The notes under the pieces were generated by a model. The model did not search any database. It saw only the letters and a list, made by a program, of their open reading frames with translations, and was not told the DNA's origin. DNA of 64,000 nucleotides from Prevotella sp. GTDB lineage: Bacteria > Bacteroidota > Bacteroidia > Bacteroidales > Bacteroidaceae. Positions 41,767 through 52,291 of the stretch are shown one piece after another; position 1 is the stretch's first letter, and every line of letters begins with the position of its first letter. Position numbers and translations under genes: made by a program. The stretch covers positions 62,001-126,000 of the forward strand of contig JAKVJW010000003.1 in assembly GCA_022486815.1 (NCBI GenBank). Reading direction: 5' to 3'.

Positions 41767-42966
41767 CTATTGATCAACTGATGTCGGATTATATCCAGGT
41801 TTTGCAAGCTGATTATTCAAGAAATCATTGGCAGAATTATTCGTATCCTGATAATAATCACGGCCATTGACAATTTTTGTAACCTTACGACGGACACAAA
41901 ATCCTCCCCATGCTTTACTGGCCAGAACACCCTGCGCATCATCTTTTGGCAAGAAAGTACCATAATGCGTACTAGAAGAATTACTCCAAATATCTACTGC
42001 ATCCAAGACATATTTACTCGGAATCATCAGATATTGGGTATTAGAAGTCACCCCGGGTATAGTTTGAAGATTCTTAGGATCAGAAGCAAATTCCTTTGGT
42101 GTAAGATTCTTAGGGAGACGAGCCAAAAAATAGGCACGTCCAAAAAATCCCAATCCAAAAGCTTTCATATAAACATTATTATTAAAAATCACGTCCACAT
42201 TAGGTGCTTGATAATCAATCTCTCCATTTATATCAGAGAGGTAAATTTCCCAACCTGCTTGTGACAAATCAGGACAGTGATTACCATCTCCGGCAAGTTT
42301 GGAATGGTCTACAGCATCATTAGAAATAATTGCACTCTGGCCTGGCTGCAGTGGATAATCATGGCCTGATCCAGGAAATGCGACGACACAACCACTACCA
42401 CTACTATACAAATCTGCTATCCCATGAGACTGCCATGCATTAGGTCCTTTTTGATTTCCTGTAGGGGAAGATAAGATGACACCGTCCAGGTATTGGACCT
42501 CATCACTATTATTGACGATCTCAAAATAACTATCTTTAATATACCCAAGTTTTCCACCAGTAGTATAAATAGCTTTAAAGATCAAAGTGGACCGTTCCAC
42601 CTTAGACAGAGGAATAGTCACCGTGGAATTTGAAAAAACATTAACATTAGAAATTCCGGATATATACGCATTAGCCTCATCAATCACTTTTCCAGAAACC
42701 ACAAAATCATACATACCTTGTACGACCGTAACGGTCGTATCCTTTGTAATGAAGAGCGAATCAGTTTGTCCCTTGTCATTGTTCCACGATACACAAACAG
42801 AAGAAGCATCACTAAGATTCAAATCGTCATCGCATTTAAGATGAATCGTTAACTGATAAGACTTGACTATTTCATCATTTCCATTACTTATACAGGATGA
42901 AAATAACATTACACCCAGTAACATAGAAAAGGCCAGAAAGGCATTAAATACTTTTTTCATACTCAT
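41767..42966 (-). CDS. Surface lipoprotein, DUF4876-like
   Basis: Lipobox 'LGVMLFSSCISNGND'; 'STLIFKAIYTTGGKLGYIKDSYFEIVNNSDEVQYLDGVILSSPTG'; sits between barrel and TonB receptor. Confidence 0.72.
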   Translation of the reverse strand: MSMKKVFNAFLAFSMLLGVMLFSSCISNGNDEIVKSYQLTIHLKCDDDLNLSDASSVCVSWNNDKGQTDSLFITKDTTVTVVQGMYDFVVSGKVIDEANAYISGISNVNVFSNSTVTIPLSKVERSTLIFKAIYTTGGKLGYIKDSYFEIVNNSDEVQYLDGVILSSPTGNQKGPNAWQSHGIADLYSSGSGCVVAFPGSGHDYPLQPGQSAIISNDAVDHSKLAGDGNHCPDLSQAGWEIYLSDINGEIDYQAPNVDVIFNNNVYMKAFGLGFFGRAYFLARLPKNLTPKEFASDPKNLQTIPGVTSNTQYLMIPSKYVLDAVDIWSNSSSTHYGTFLPKDDAQGVLASKAWGGFCVRRKVTKIVNGRDYYQDTNNSANDFLNNQLAKPGYNPTSVDQ

Positions 42967-42992
42967 AAAACAGGTATTTCAATAATTGTTCT

Positions 42993-45818
42993 TTAAAACT
43001 TAAGTTTTAATTCTGCCCCAAAATACATATCAGGATAAAGTTGAACTTTAGCATTTGTATTCCGATCAATATGATATTTTTTGACATTCAAGAAATTATT
43101 AGCCAGGAATGACAGTTCTGCGATATTTCCCAATTCTTTCGTCAAACGGAAATTCAACAAAGCCCAAGGTTTCACTGTATCAGATTTAAAAGCATACAAC
43201 AGATAATAGTTATTCATCAGTTGATAATGAGAATCATTCTCAAACGAAGGTTGCCAGGAAGTCCATGCGCCTTTCCGGTCATAGAATCCTAAAGGAGAAA
43301 CGACATACCGCGTACCATCCTCTGAAAGATGATACATATCCTTACCATTTCCAGATTGGTAGATACTCCGTTCATTCTGATACCATACCACCTGAAGGGT
43401 TGTCGTAAAAATAAGTTTTATGATCGGTATGTGAGTGATGAAACGGAAATTGGTATTCACCCTGTTTTCTATTGTTCCATTACCGGCAGGCATCACGCTC
43501 ATATAATCATAAGAGTCATTTATGAAATTCAAATCTGCATCCTTATTATATCTTTTTATATGGAACCAGGCTCCATCTACATTAAGAGAAGTCTTTAAAG
43601 GACGGAACATTCCAAAATTCCAGGAATATTCAATTCCATATTTATCAGTTTGTGAGGTATTAGCAGGCATACCCCAAGTGCGAAGTCGGTTACTTGCTAC
43701 TATTTCAGCTTTTTCAGATGCTCCCTGATAAGCATAATAAACATTATGATCCTTGTATATTAGATCTGTTGCACCAGCAGGTACCTGATATTTATTATAG
43801 TTCAGTATCATCAACTGAGAATGAAAACCAAATTCATTACGGACATACTCATGAAAGAAATTAACAAATCCGTTCATCTTTCCGATTCTGGCATTCAGTC
43901 CGATTTCCCATTTCGTGCTTCGAGTCGGTTTAATATTCGGATTTTGGGTACGATCAACAACCTGAGTAGTCATAATGGCTAAAGATGATTGCGAATCAGA
44001 ACCTACGACACTCAAACTCGGATTATCAAAATAGGCTTTATCTGGATAGAGATAAAGTAATGTCGGCATCTTATTGGAAATTCCAAAACCACCACTAACA
44101 CTCAGTTTGTCAAAGATTGGATTATTCTTCTTTGTCAAGAACGTATATTCTGTATTCACACGGGGTTCCACTACAAACAGATCACCCCTTTGAGCTTTTT
44201 CCTGATCCAGTAAAAGATCACTTATCCTCACTCCAGCCGATAACTGAAGATTCGTATTACCAAAATTTAAGGAACTCTGGTCTTCAAGAAATACCGACCA
44301 ATTAGCTAACCCCGGAATATCTTTATAAGAACGGGGCCTTAAGGTCTTAGAACTATTTGAAAGAGGAGGAGCTGACATATCAAATGTAAGACCTTTACCC
44401 TTATTACCATCATATCGATATTCCAATCCAAGTTTAAAATTCGAATAATTGCTCTCACCTAACTCAATATATTTATTTGCTTTAACCTGAGCATAAAGGT
44501 TAACAGGAACACCTTCTATCTGATAATGGCTAAAATATGACTTTTCCAAAAATCTGGCAATATTTTCTCCCGACACCATACTATTGGTAACAACCCCGTC
44601 AGGTGTAGAAATCCAGTCATCATGCGTGTCCGTAGTACGGGAAACTTGAGCAGACAGAGCATAATCCAAAGACGTAAAGAAATTATCTGTTTTCCAATTT
44701 CCATGTATTGAAATACGTCCGCCAACATCTTTGTTCTTATAAGTAAGTTGAAGGTCTTCCATCTGAGGGTCCTTCTTATAATTATTGATATTACTATAAA
44801 ACAAGGCATTCATATCAAAGGTCACGGGGTGCTTTCCAATAGGATTAAACACGTTAGAATATTCCAACGATCCTGTCACTCGATCATAACCTTTATAATG
44901 GCGACGGGTATCAGCCCAAGATTGTGACCAGTCAAGTCCTAAATTCATGGTACCACTACCTACAGAGAAGCCTTTCTGAACATAAGCCAACTTGGAAAAA
45001 GGATCAGCCTTCACCTTAACTTCCAAAGGGCTCTTTCCTTTCTTGGTCTTTACAATAACCACACCAGAGGTTAAATTACCATATTCTACACTTGGAATAC
45101 CACGAATAACTTCTAAAGACTCAATATTATCAGAACTCATCGTACGAAGGTCAATACCTTTACCCGCAGTGGTCTGGTCGCTCATTCCATCTGTATTAGT
45201 GCTGGACTCCGATCCACTCCGCGTAGCTGAAATATTCTGAAGGTTGGCATCATTGCTCAACGGAGTACCATCGACGACTATCGCAGTTCCCAGTGCATTA
45301 TTTGCATCTCCATCTATTTCGCGAATATTTGCCTGAGCAAGATTGTTCAACGTCGGATTTACCGTTATCCCACCAGGGAGCAATTGAAGCATATCAGAAA
45401 TTGTCTTCGACTGGATATGCCGAATAGCGTCCTGCCCAATAACAGAAGTTGAACCTAACGCCTTCGACTGTGCTGTAACCATTACCTCTTTTAAAGTTAA
45501 GGAAAGCTGTTTTAACTGAACCTTCAATAAATTCAAATCACCATCTTTTATGACAACCTTTCCTCTTTTTTCCTGAAAGCCCAAACAGGAGACATAATAT
45601 TCATACGTTCCCGGTTGAAGATGATTAAAAGAAAATTCTCCATTCTTATCAGTAAGCGTAGATAAAGATTGGTTCAAGATCACGGTAGCAGACTCAACAG
45701 ATTTGCCATTCATATCCATGATACACCCCTTCAAAGAACTTTGTGTTCTTTGTTGTGCAAACAAATTGGAAACTGAGATTGAAATCAAAAGTAAAATCAC
45801 ATAACGCAACTGTGCCAT
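42993..45818 (-). CDS. TonB-dependent receptor with carboxypeptidase regulatory-like N-domain
   Basis: Listed ORF to 45902; likely start MAQLRYVILLLISISVSNLFAQQ at 45818; plug 'IESLEVIRGIPSVEYGNLTSGVVIVKTKKG'. Confidence 0.92.
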   Translation of the reverse strand: MAQLRYVILLLISISVSNLFAQQRTQSSLKGCIMDMNGKSVESATVILNQSLSTLTDKNGEFSFNHLQPGTYEYYVSCLGFQEKRGKVVIKDGDLNLLKVQLKQLSLTLKEVMVTAQSKALGSTSVIGQDAIRHIQSKTISDMLQLLPGGITVNPTLNNLAQANIREIDGDANNALGTAIVVDGTPLSNDANLQNISATRSGSESSTNTDGMSDQTTAGKGIDLRTMSSDNIESLEVIRGIPSVEYGNLTSGVVIVKTKKGKSPLEVKVKADPFSKLAYVQKGFSVGSGTMNLGLDWSQSWADTRRHYKGYDRVTGSLEYSNVFNPIGKHPVTFDMNALFYSNINNYKKDPQMEDLQLTYKNKDVGGRISIHGNWKTDNFFTSLDYALSAQVSRTTDTHDDWISTPDGVVTNSMVSGENIARFLEKSYFSHYQIEGVPVNLYAQVKANKYIELGESNYSNFKLGLEYRYDGNKGKGLTFDMSAPPLSNSSKTLRPRSYKDIPGLANWSVFLEDQSSLNFGNTNLQLSAGVRISDLLLDQEKAQRGDLFVVEPRVNTEYTFLTKKNNPIFDKLSVSGGFGISNKMPTLLYLYPDKAYFDNPSLSVVGSDSQSSLAIMTTQVVDRTQNPNIKPTRSTKWEIGLNARIGKMNGFVNFFHEYVRNEFGFHSQLMILNYNKYQVPAGATDLIYKDHNVYYAYQGASEKAEIVASNRLRTWGMPANTSQTDKYGIEYSWNFGMFRPLKTSLNVDGAWFHIKRYNKDADLNFINDSYDYMSVMPAGNGTIENRVNTNFRFITHIPIIKLIFTTTLQVVWYQNERSIYQSGNGKDMYHLSEDGTRYVVSPLGFYDRKGAWTSWQPSFENDSHYQLMNNYYLLYAFKSDTVKPWALLNFRLTKELGNIAELSFLANNFLNVKKYHIDRNTNAKVQLYPDMYFGAELKLKF

Positions 45819-45937
45819 TTTATGCCACCTTTGCTTTGCCAACAATAATGTTATACACATAAAACCTGGAAGATTTTTCCAAGCAATTTTTTTTCTAATC
45901 ATATAAAAATAGTTTTTTCACTAATTGAATAGTTTTG

Positions 45938-45968
45938 CAAAAATAGTAAAAGAAAATTGTCTTGCCAA
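45938..45968 (-). promoter_or_regulatory. Putative promoter of the TonB/C25 operon (TTGG / 19 bp / TATTTTTG on minus strand)
   Basis: CAAAAATA at 45938-45945 is the reverse complement of TATTTTTG; CCAA at 45965-45968. Confidence 0.45.
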
Positions 45969-46659
45969 TACCCTTTTATGAGTATTCTTACAAGAAGCAT
46001 AGAGCAATAAGAAGCATAAAAAGTAAAGCCTTAAGCATCTACTTTGGGCAGTCATTTATATACACCCTCTTATATACAGGTCTCCTGATGACTTTCCTGA
46101 AAACAAATCCTTCACTAAACAGATATTCTGCCAATTGCCTCACTCATCAGGATTAAAATGGCCAATACTCTATCCCTGTCATGACTGGTCCAAGTAAAAT
46201 CATGGCAACATTTTTCAGCATGACATCCAGAAGTGGACATTTGAAAAGGAATAAGACAACCTGATTTTTCTAATCAGGCTATACCCTAGTTACCACAATT
46301 CTATCAGCCTCTATGCAGGTCTCTTCTTTCATCGGAATTATCTTGCTTCCAGCTTCTTAAATGTCTTATTTAGGAAATCACTCTTTGTTTTGCTAAAACT
46401 TTGTATCCTTGTTTTACCAGTTCTGATATACCTGTCAAAATCACTTCAACCAGATTTTCATTATTTTTGATTTCTTTTAGAACATTAATTAGGTTTGTAA
46501 AATGAATCTTAAAAAATTGAGCTTTAATTTAATAATTTCAGTGTAAAATTATCACTTTTTAATGATAAGGCCAAACTATTATTACTTAAATTTCATTTTT
46601 TGCTCTAAAATAAATCAAAATGCGCTTTAATTGCAATAATTTTGAACAAAAAATATATA

Positions 46660-46702
46660 CTCAACCAGCTATAAAATTATAACGTTTTATAACCGATTGA
46701 GC
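46660..46702. terminator. Imperfect inverted repeat downstream of TonB receptor
   Basis: CTCAACCAGCTATAAAA...TTTTATAACCGATTGAG just 3' of the stop at 46722. Confidence 0.45.
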
Positions 46703-46721
46703 ATTACACTAACCATTCTAC

Positions 46722-49097
46722 TTAAATAGCAATAGGTACCAATATCTTCACTCCAAAATTTCGTCCCATATTATAAACACCACGTCTACCAGTATAGTTA
46801 TTAATATCTTCATACTTCAGGCGACTGAGGTGACTTTGATAAGCACGATCAAAGATATTATTAGCGGTAAAGACGATAGAAGCCAACTTTCTGCCATGGT
46901 GACGAATTTCTGTTCCGGCAGAAAGATTGAACAACGTATAAGAAGGGGTAGCCGTCTCTGTTCCACCGGCAGCATAAAAATGATTCTGCCTAAAGTCACA
47001 CTCCATATCTATCCCAGCGTAGGTATTATTGAACAATTGTCCGTCCCTGATAAAATCATAACGCAAAGAGGAGTTCCAGCGTGGTGCAGGTGTGAACGGA
47101 AGATATCTGGTATCTTTCGACTGATGAAGTTGCACCGCATTCACATAAGAAAAATCATTTTCGAAATGTAAGGCTGCAACAGGATGAACATCCACATTCA
47201 ATTCTCCTCCAGACAGACAAGCATTTCCGGATGTAAACTGATAAGTATCATATCCTTCTGTAAGGACAGGCTTACCTGCTGCATCAGCTAACTGGCGAGA
47301 AAAGATATAATGATTGATACGATTGACAAAAAGAGAAATCTGAGTAGAAATGATATCAGAAGTATAATCAGAACCAAGATCAACCTGCCAACTATACTCC
47401 GGATTTAGATTATGGTCGCCAAGTTCATAGCGGACCGTTCCGTCATGAACACCGTTAGAGGCCAGTTCACTAATTGTAGGAACGCGGAAACCTCGTGATA
47501 TATTCAGTCTCACATTCAATTGTCTGGTAGCATTCCAGGTTGCCCCAAGACTACCTGTAACACCACGATAGTTATGAGAAAAGGCTGTAAAGCGCTGTTC
47601 TCCGTCATCAGTCAATGCATCATTATGAAGATGGCGCTGGTCATAACGGATTCCACCACTAAAATGAAAAACGCCCAGGTCTTTATCACTCATCAAGAAC
47701 ACGCCATAATCAAAAAGCCGGTAGGCCGGTATAAGGTATTCTGTTCCCTTATTAATAGACTTCTGAAACATTCCATTGATACCGGTAGCCATACTCCACC
47801 CATTGTTTACAGGTGACTGATAATGAAAGTCATAATTGACTGTATGCAACAAGAGATCCAACCCACAAGTATTAGGAGTTACAGGATTCTCAAATTCTTG
47901 GCGGCGGTTCTGTTGATAAGCAACCAGTGTCTTCAACTGACCACTACCCAGATAAACGGTATTATCCAATACAGCTTTATAATGATGAATCTGCTGATAA
48001 GGCATACCCTCACCATACGTTTTCCGCTCATGGTCAGTAGCAATACGTTCTCCTTCCTCTCCATTATTATTGATAGGCATCAAGAACTGACCAGTATTCT
48101 CATCACGTTCTCCTTCTACAATCCCTGGTGTCAGATGATAATAACTTAAAGTAAGCAAAGTAGTACTCTTTTCACCGGTATACCCGAGTAACCCACTGGC
48201 AGCACGCTCACGGAACTGAGAATTGAGTACATAGCCGTCATATTTATTCTTATAAGCATGTGCCATCTTATCACTATAGCGCCAGTTCCATATAAATCCT
48301 TTTTTATTGCCGGCAAAATCAACCGTATAATCAAATAATCCATTATTTGTCTGGTATTCTGATCCTACCTGAGCCATCATTTTGCCTTCAGGAAGGAAGG
48401 GATCACGATTAAAAACAATGACACCAGCCATCGCATCCGAACCATACATCAAACTCGCAGGGCCCTTCAGAATTTCTACCGATCCGACCGTCTGAGGGTC
48501 AATCTCAATACCATGTTCATCACCCCATTGCTGACCTTCCTGACGGACACCATCGTTGACAACCACAACACGATTGTAGCCCAATCCGCGGATAACCGGT
48601 TTTGATATTCCCCCACCAGTCGTAATCTGGGAGACTCCAGGTACTTTTGATAAGGCATCAATGATATTTGTAGAAGACGTCAGATGCAATTGGTCTGCTG
48701 ACACGACAGCTACAGGTGTAGGAGAATTTCTGTTCAAGTAATTTCCGGAGATACCTGTCACTACGACCTCATTAATCATCGCATTTGACTCTTTCATCAC
48801 AAAATTCATGATTGATGTCTGAGTCAAATCAACTTTTTTCGTTTGTGTTTGATGCCCCATATAACTAACCTGAACTGTTGTCTTGCAAGCGGGTAAATTG
48901 TTAAAAACATATTTACCGTTAATATCACTTACAGCATTTTGGTTAAGGCCGGGAATAGAGATAATTACTCCACTCAGAGGACTGCCGTCTACAGCATCCG
49001 TTATCGTACCCTGTAATTTAGCTTTCTGGTCTACAGGTTCTGCCATCATTGTCATGACACAGCATAACAATGACAATATTAAATTAAATATTTTCAT
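46722..49097 (-). CDS. TonB-dependent receptor (ZnuD/metal-type plug), carboxypeptidase-like N-domain
   Basis: 'KPVIRGLGYNRVVVVNDGVRQEGQQWGDEHGIEIDPQTVGSVEILKGPASLMYGSDAMAGVI'. Confidence 0.93.
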   Translation of the reverse strand: MKIFNLILSLLCCVMTMMAEPVDQKAKLQGTITDAVDGSPLSGVIISIPGLNQNAVSDINGKYVFNNLPACKTTVQVSYMGHQTQTKKVDLTQTSIMNFVMKESNAMINEVVVTGISGNYLNRNSPTPVAVVSADQLHLTSSTNIIDALSKVPGVSQITTGGGISKPVIRGLGYNRVVVVNDGVRQEGQQWGDEHGIEIDPQTVGSVEILKGPASLMYGSDAMAGVIVFNRDPFLPEGKMMAQVGSEYQTNNGLFDYTVDFAGNKKGFIWNWRYSDKMAHAYKNKYDGYVLNSQFRERAASGLLGYTGEKSTTLLTLSYYHLTPGIVEGERDENTGQFLMPINNNGEEGERIATDHERKTYGEGMPYQQIHHYKAVLDNTVYLGSGQLKTLVAYQQNRRQEFENPVTPNTCGLDLLLHTVNYDFHYQSPVNNGWSMATGINGMFQKSINKGTEYLIPAYRLFDYGVFLMSDKDLGVFHFSGGIRYDQRHLHNDALTDDGEQRFTAFSHNYRGVTGSLGATWNATRQLNVRLNISRGFRVPTISELASNGVHDGTVRYELGDHNLNPEYSWQVDLGSDYTSDIISTQISLFVNRINHYIFSRQLADAAGKPVLTEGYDTYQFTSGNACLSGGELNVDVHPVAALHFENDFSYVNAVQLHQSKDTRYLPFTPAPRWNSSLRYDFIRDGQLFNNTYAGIDMECDFRQNHFYAAGGTETATPSYTLFNLSAGTEIRHHGRKLASIVFTANNIFDRAYQSHLSRLKYEDINNYTGRRGVYNMGRNFGVKILVPIAI

Positions 49098-49161
49098 TTC
49101 TCGTATTTTAATCTTGAATAAATTTACGTAAAGACATGATAAGCCCTACGCTAAAAAACAA

Positions 49162-49515
49162 TCAAAACAGAAAATACGGTGGTGCTCGTGAACGGTGAAA
49201 GGGACTGAAAACGAAACAATAGTCTACTCTACACCAAAAAGATAAAATAAAATAAGAGAAAGCTACTGCCAGCAATCCTGCTAGTACAGGAAGTATATAG
49301 GGAATAGTAGAAAAATGACAGATCACACAGTGCTGCAAGGCAAGCATTGCACCTGAAGAAAGATCCGAATGGGGAACATGATGCAAGCAAAGGATACAAG
49401 GTGCAGCAGGCTTCTCCACCATCGTATGATGGTGTGTAATGGTCAGCAACAGTACCGGTATAAACACGGACAGAAGCAGCTGAGCGATACGTTGTCGTCT
49501 TCTTTCTAAATTCAC
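49162..49515 (-). CDS. Small Cys/His-rich membrane protein upstream of TonB receptor (117 aa)
   Basis: 'HHHTMVEKPAAPCILCLHHVPHSDLS...LQHCVICHF' plus two hydrophobic segments. Confidence 0.65.
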   Translation of the reverse strand: MNLERRRQRIAQLLLSVFIPVLLLTITHHHTMVEKPAAPCILCLHHVPHSDLSSGAMLALQHCVICHFSTIPYILPVLAGLLAVAFSYFILSFWCRVDYCFVFSPFHRSRAPPYFLF

Positions 49516-49617
49516 CGCAGCAAAGGTAAGTTATTTTCTCCACCCGCCTATTAAGTAGAACAGGATTTAACAAAGATTCGTTGTTATGCTATAAAATTGT
49601 TAATACAAATCAAATCA

Positions 49618-50706
49618 TTATCTTAATTTGTATTTCTCGTCTTGTTGCTGAATCAACTCTGCATCCTCAAAGTAATTAATTTGCATTGCTTTACGGACAT
49701 CATCCATCGTTCCGGCAGCGACCTCACGAGCTGCATCAGAACCTTTTTTCAAAATATTATAGATTTCGGGAATATCTCGTTCATACTCATGACGACGCTC
49801 ACGAATAGGATCTAACATCTTATTGAGGACCTTATTAAGCAGTTTTTTGCACTTCATATCACCTACTCCACCATGCATATAAGCAGCCTTCAAATCATCC
49901 AGGTTCTTGTATTCAGGCCAGAAATCAGCGAAATCATCATCTGTAGAAAAAGCATCAAGATAAGTAAATACAGTATTCCCTTCAACATGTCCGGGATCAT
50001 CAATATTCACGTGAGAAGGATCAGTATACATAGAACGGATCTTCTGCCAGACAGTATCTCTATCATCGCTCAGATAAATACAATTGCCTAAACTTTTACT
50101 CATCTTCTCCTTACCGTCAGTTCCGGGCAAGCGACGTGCAAAAGTATTTTCTGGAAGCATGATCTCTGGTTCCACGAGTACAGGTGCATAAATCTGGTTA
50201 AAGCGACGTACCAATTCGCGCGTTAACTCAAGCATAGGCTCCTGATCTTCACCTGCAGGAACTGTAGTAGCTTTAAAAGCCGCAATATCTGCAGCCTGTG
50301 AAACAGGGTAGCAGAAGAACCCCAAAGGAATATTGGCCTCAAAATTACGCATTTTGATTTCTGTCTTCACTGTAGGATTACGCTGTACCCGACTTACACT
50401 GACCAGATTAGCCAGATAAACCGTCAATTCGGCAAGTTCGGGAATGCGACTTTGAATATAAAGGGTACATCTATCCGGATCCAGACCGGCTGAAAGATAA
50501 TCCAAAGCTACCTCAATAATATTTTGCCTGATTTTCTCAGGATTATCAGCATTATCTGTCAAAGCCTGGACATCAGCCATAAAGACGAACATCCGATCAT
50601 AATCACCTCTATTCTGGAGTTGAACACGACGGCGGAGTGATCCCACATAATGTCCAAGATGAAGTCTTCCTGTTGGGCGGTCACCCGTTAAAATAATTTT
50701 CCCCAT
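49618..50706 (-). CDS. trpS: Tryptophan--tRNA ligase
   Basis: 'GDRPTGRLHLGHYVGSL' (HIGH-like) and 'GKEKMSKSLGN' (KMSKS). Confidence 0.96.
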   Translation of the reverse strand: MGKIILTGDRPTGRLHLGHYVGSLRRRVQLQNRGDYDRMFVFMADVQALTDNADNPEKIRQNIIEVALDYLSAGLDPDRCTLYIQSRIPELAELTVYLANLVSVSRVQRNPTVKTEIKMRNFEANIPLGFFCYPVSQAADIAAFKATTVPAGEDQEPMLELTRELVRRFNQIYAPVLVEPEIMLPENTFARRLPGTDGKEKMSKSLGNCIYLSDDRDTVWQKIRSMYTDPSHVNIDDPGHVEGNTVFTYLDAFSTDDDFADFWPEYKNLDDLKAAYMHGGVGDMKCKKLLNKVLNKMLDPIRERRHEYERDIPEIYNILKKGSDAAREVAAGTMDDVRKAMQINYFEDAELIQQQDEKYKLR

Positions 50707-50832
50707 TGAAATTACCTATTCTTTTTATATTAAAAATCCTCTATCCTCACTTATAAAGACACTTAATCATCAAGTAAAAGACAAAAGGATTCAACTATCT
50801 TACAATTAATTCAATAAAACTTACTATTCCCA

Positions 50833-52233
50833 TTAGAAATCTACGCTCTTTGGTGTACGAGGGAATGGGATGACATCCCGGATATTCTGCATACCTGTCA
50901 CAAAAAGTACGAGACGCTCAAATCCAAGTCCGAATCCTGCATGAGGGCAAGAACCATACTTACGTGTATCCAGATACCACCACATATCCTTCATTGGAAT
51001 ATGACGACGCCCAATCTCAGAAAGAAGTTTGTTATAATCAGCCTCACGAACACTACCACCGATAATTTCTCCAATCTGCGGGAAGAGCACATCTGTACCC
51101 TGCACCGTTTTGTCATCAGCATTAATCTTCATATAGAAAGCCTTGATATCCTTAGGATAATCAGTCATGATCACCGGACGCTTGAAATGCTGCTCTACCA
51201 GATAGCGCTCATGTTCACTGGCAAGATCCACTCCCCAGTAAACAGGATTATCAAACTGATGGCCGTTTTTCACAGCCTCTTCCAAGATTTTAATTCCCTC
51301 AGTATAAGGCAGACGGACAAAATCTTCCTTGAGAATCCCTTGAAGACGTTCTATCAATCCCTTATCTATCATCTTGTTCAGGAATGTCAGATCATCAGGA
51401 CAATGATCCAAAGCATATTTTACACAGAATTTGATAAAATCTTCTTCAAGATCCATCAGTTCCGGCATATCCATAAAGGCAATTTCCGGTTCAATCATCC
51501 AGAACTCTGCCAGATGACGCGGAGTATTAGAATTCTCAGCACGAAATGTAGGACCAAAAGTATAAATTGCACCCAATGCCGTAGCTCCAAGTTCACCTTC
51601 CAACTGACCAGATACCGTCAGATTCACCTTCCTGCCGAAGAAATCCTCACTATAATCTGTTTTTCCTTCTTCAGTCGGTTTTAACTTGTCATGGTCAACA
51701 TCAAGAGTAGTCACTTGAAACATATCACCGGCACCCTCTGCATCAGAGGATGTAAGTAACGGAGTATTGAAATAATAGAATCCATGCTCATCAAAATATT
51801 TATGGATTGCCATGGCTAAATTATGGCGAATACGGAAAACAGCTCCAAAGGTATTTGTACGAAGACGAAGATGAGCATACTTACGCATATATTCAAAGCT
51901 CTGCCCCTTTTTCTGCATCGGATAATCTGAAGGGCAAAGACCATAAATCTCGATGCTGCTGCATTGGATTTCAAAAGATTGCCCCTTTCCTTTACTTTCA
52001 ACCAAAGTACCGATAGCACCAATGCATGAACCAACAGTAATTTTCTTCAATGTGTCTGCTTCTACAACTGTTGGATCAACAACAATTTGTATATTATTAA
52101 TCGTAGAGCCATCATTTAAAGCTATAAACTCAACCACTTTGCTACTACGGTGGAAACGAACCCATCCCTTTACGTTGATTTCTTTTCCTAAGTCAGCACC
52201 TTTCAAGGCATCAATTACTTTTGTTCTTTTCAT
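50833..52233 (-). CDS. asnS: Asparagine--tRNA ligase
   Basis: Class II aaRS motifs '[28 protein letters not shown]', '[29 protein letters not shown]'. Confidence 0.96.
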   Translation of the reverse strand: MKRTKVIDALKGADLGKEINVKGWVRFHRSSKVVEFIALNDGSTINNIQIVVDPTVVEADTLKKITVGSCIGAIGTLVESKGKGQSFEIQCSSIEIYGLCPSDYPMQKKGQSFEYMRKYAHLRLRTNTFGAVFRIRHNLAMAIHKYFDEHGFYYFNTPLLTSSDAEGAGDMFQVTTLDVDHDKLKPTEEGKTDYSEDFFGRKVNLTVSGQLEGELGATALGAIYTFGPTFRAENSNTPRHLAEFWMIEPEIAFMDMPELMDLEEDFIKFCVKYALDHCPDDLTFLNKMIDKGLIERLQGILKEDFVRLPYTEGIKILEEAVKNGHQFDNPVYWGVDLASEHERYLVEQHFKRPVIMTDYPKDIKAFYMKINADDKTVQGTDVLFPQIGEIIGGSVREADYNKLLSEIGRRHIPMKDMWWYLDTRKYGSCPHAGFGLGFERLVLFVTGMQNIRDVIPFPRTPKSVDF

Positions 52234-52254
52234 TTCTCCTTAAATGTTAATTAT

Positions 52255-52284
52255 CAAAAAGCCGGCTTCAAATACAGCCGGCTC
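52255..52284 (-). terminator. Rho-independent terminator after rluB
   Basis: Minus strand AGCCGGC-TGTATTTGAA-GCCGGCT then TTTTT. Confidence 0.75.
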
Positions 52285-52291
52285 CCTAAAA

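Noticed and set aside
45962-46156. 64-aa plus-strand ORF in the intergenic region between TonB loci
   Set aside because: Short, no domain, overlaps the putative promoter region of the C25/TonB operon
49229-49573. 114-aa minus-strand ORF overlapping 49162-49515 in another frame
   Set aside because: The 117-aa frame has TM segments and coherent Cys/His motifs; the alternative frame looks like a shadow ORF
50941-51684. 247-aa plus-strand ORF opposite asnS
   Set aside because: Antisense to a confident housekeeping gene; no recognisable domain
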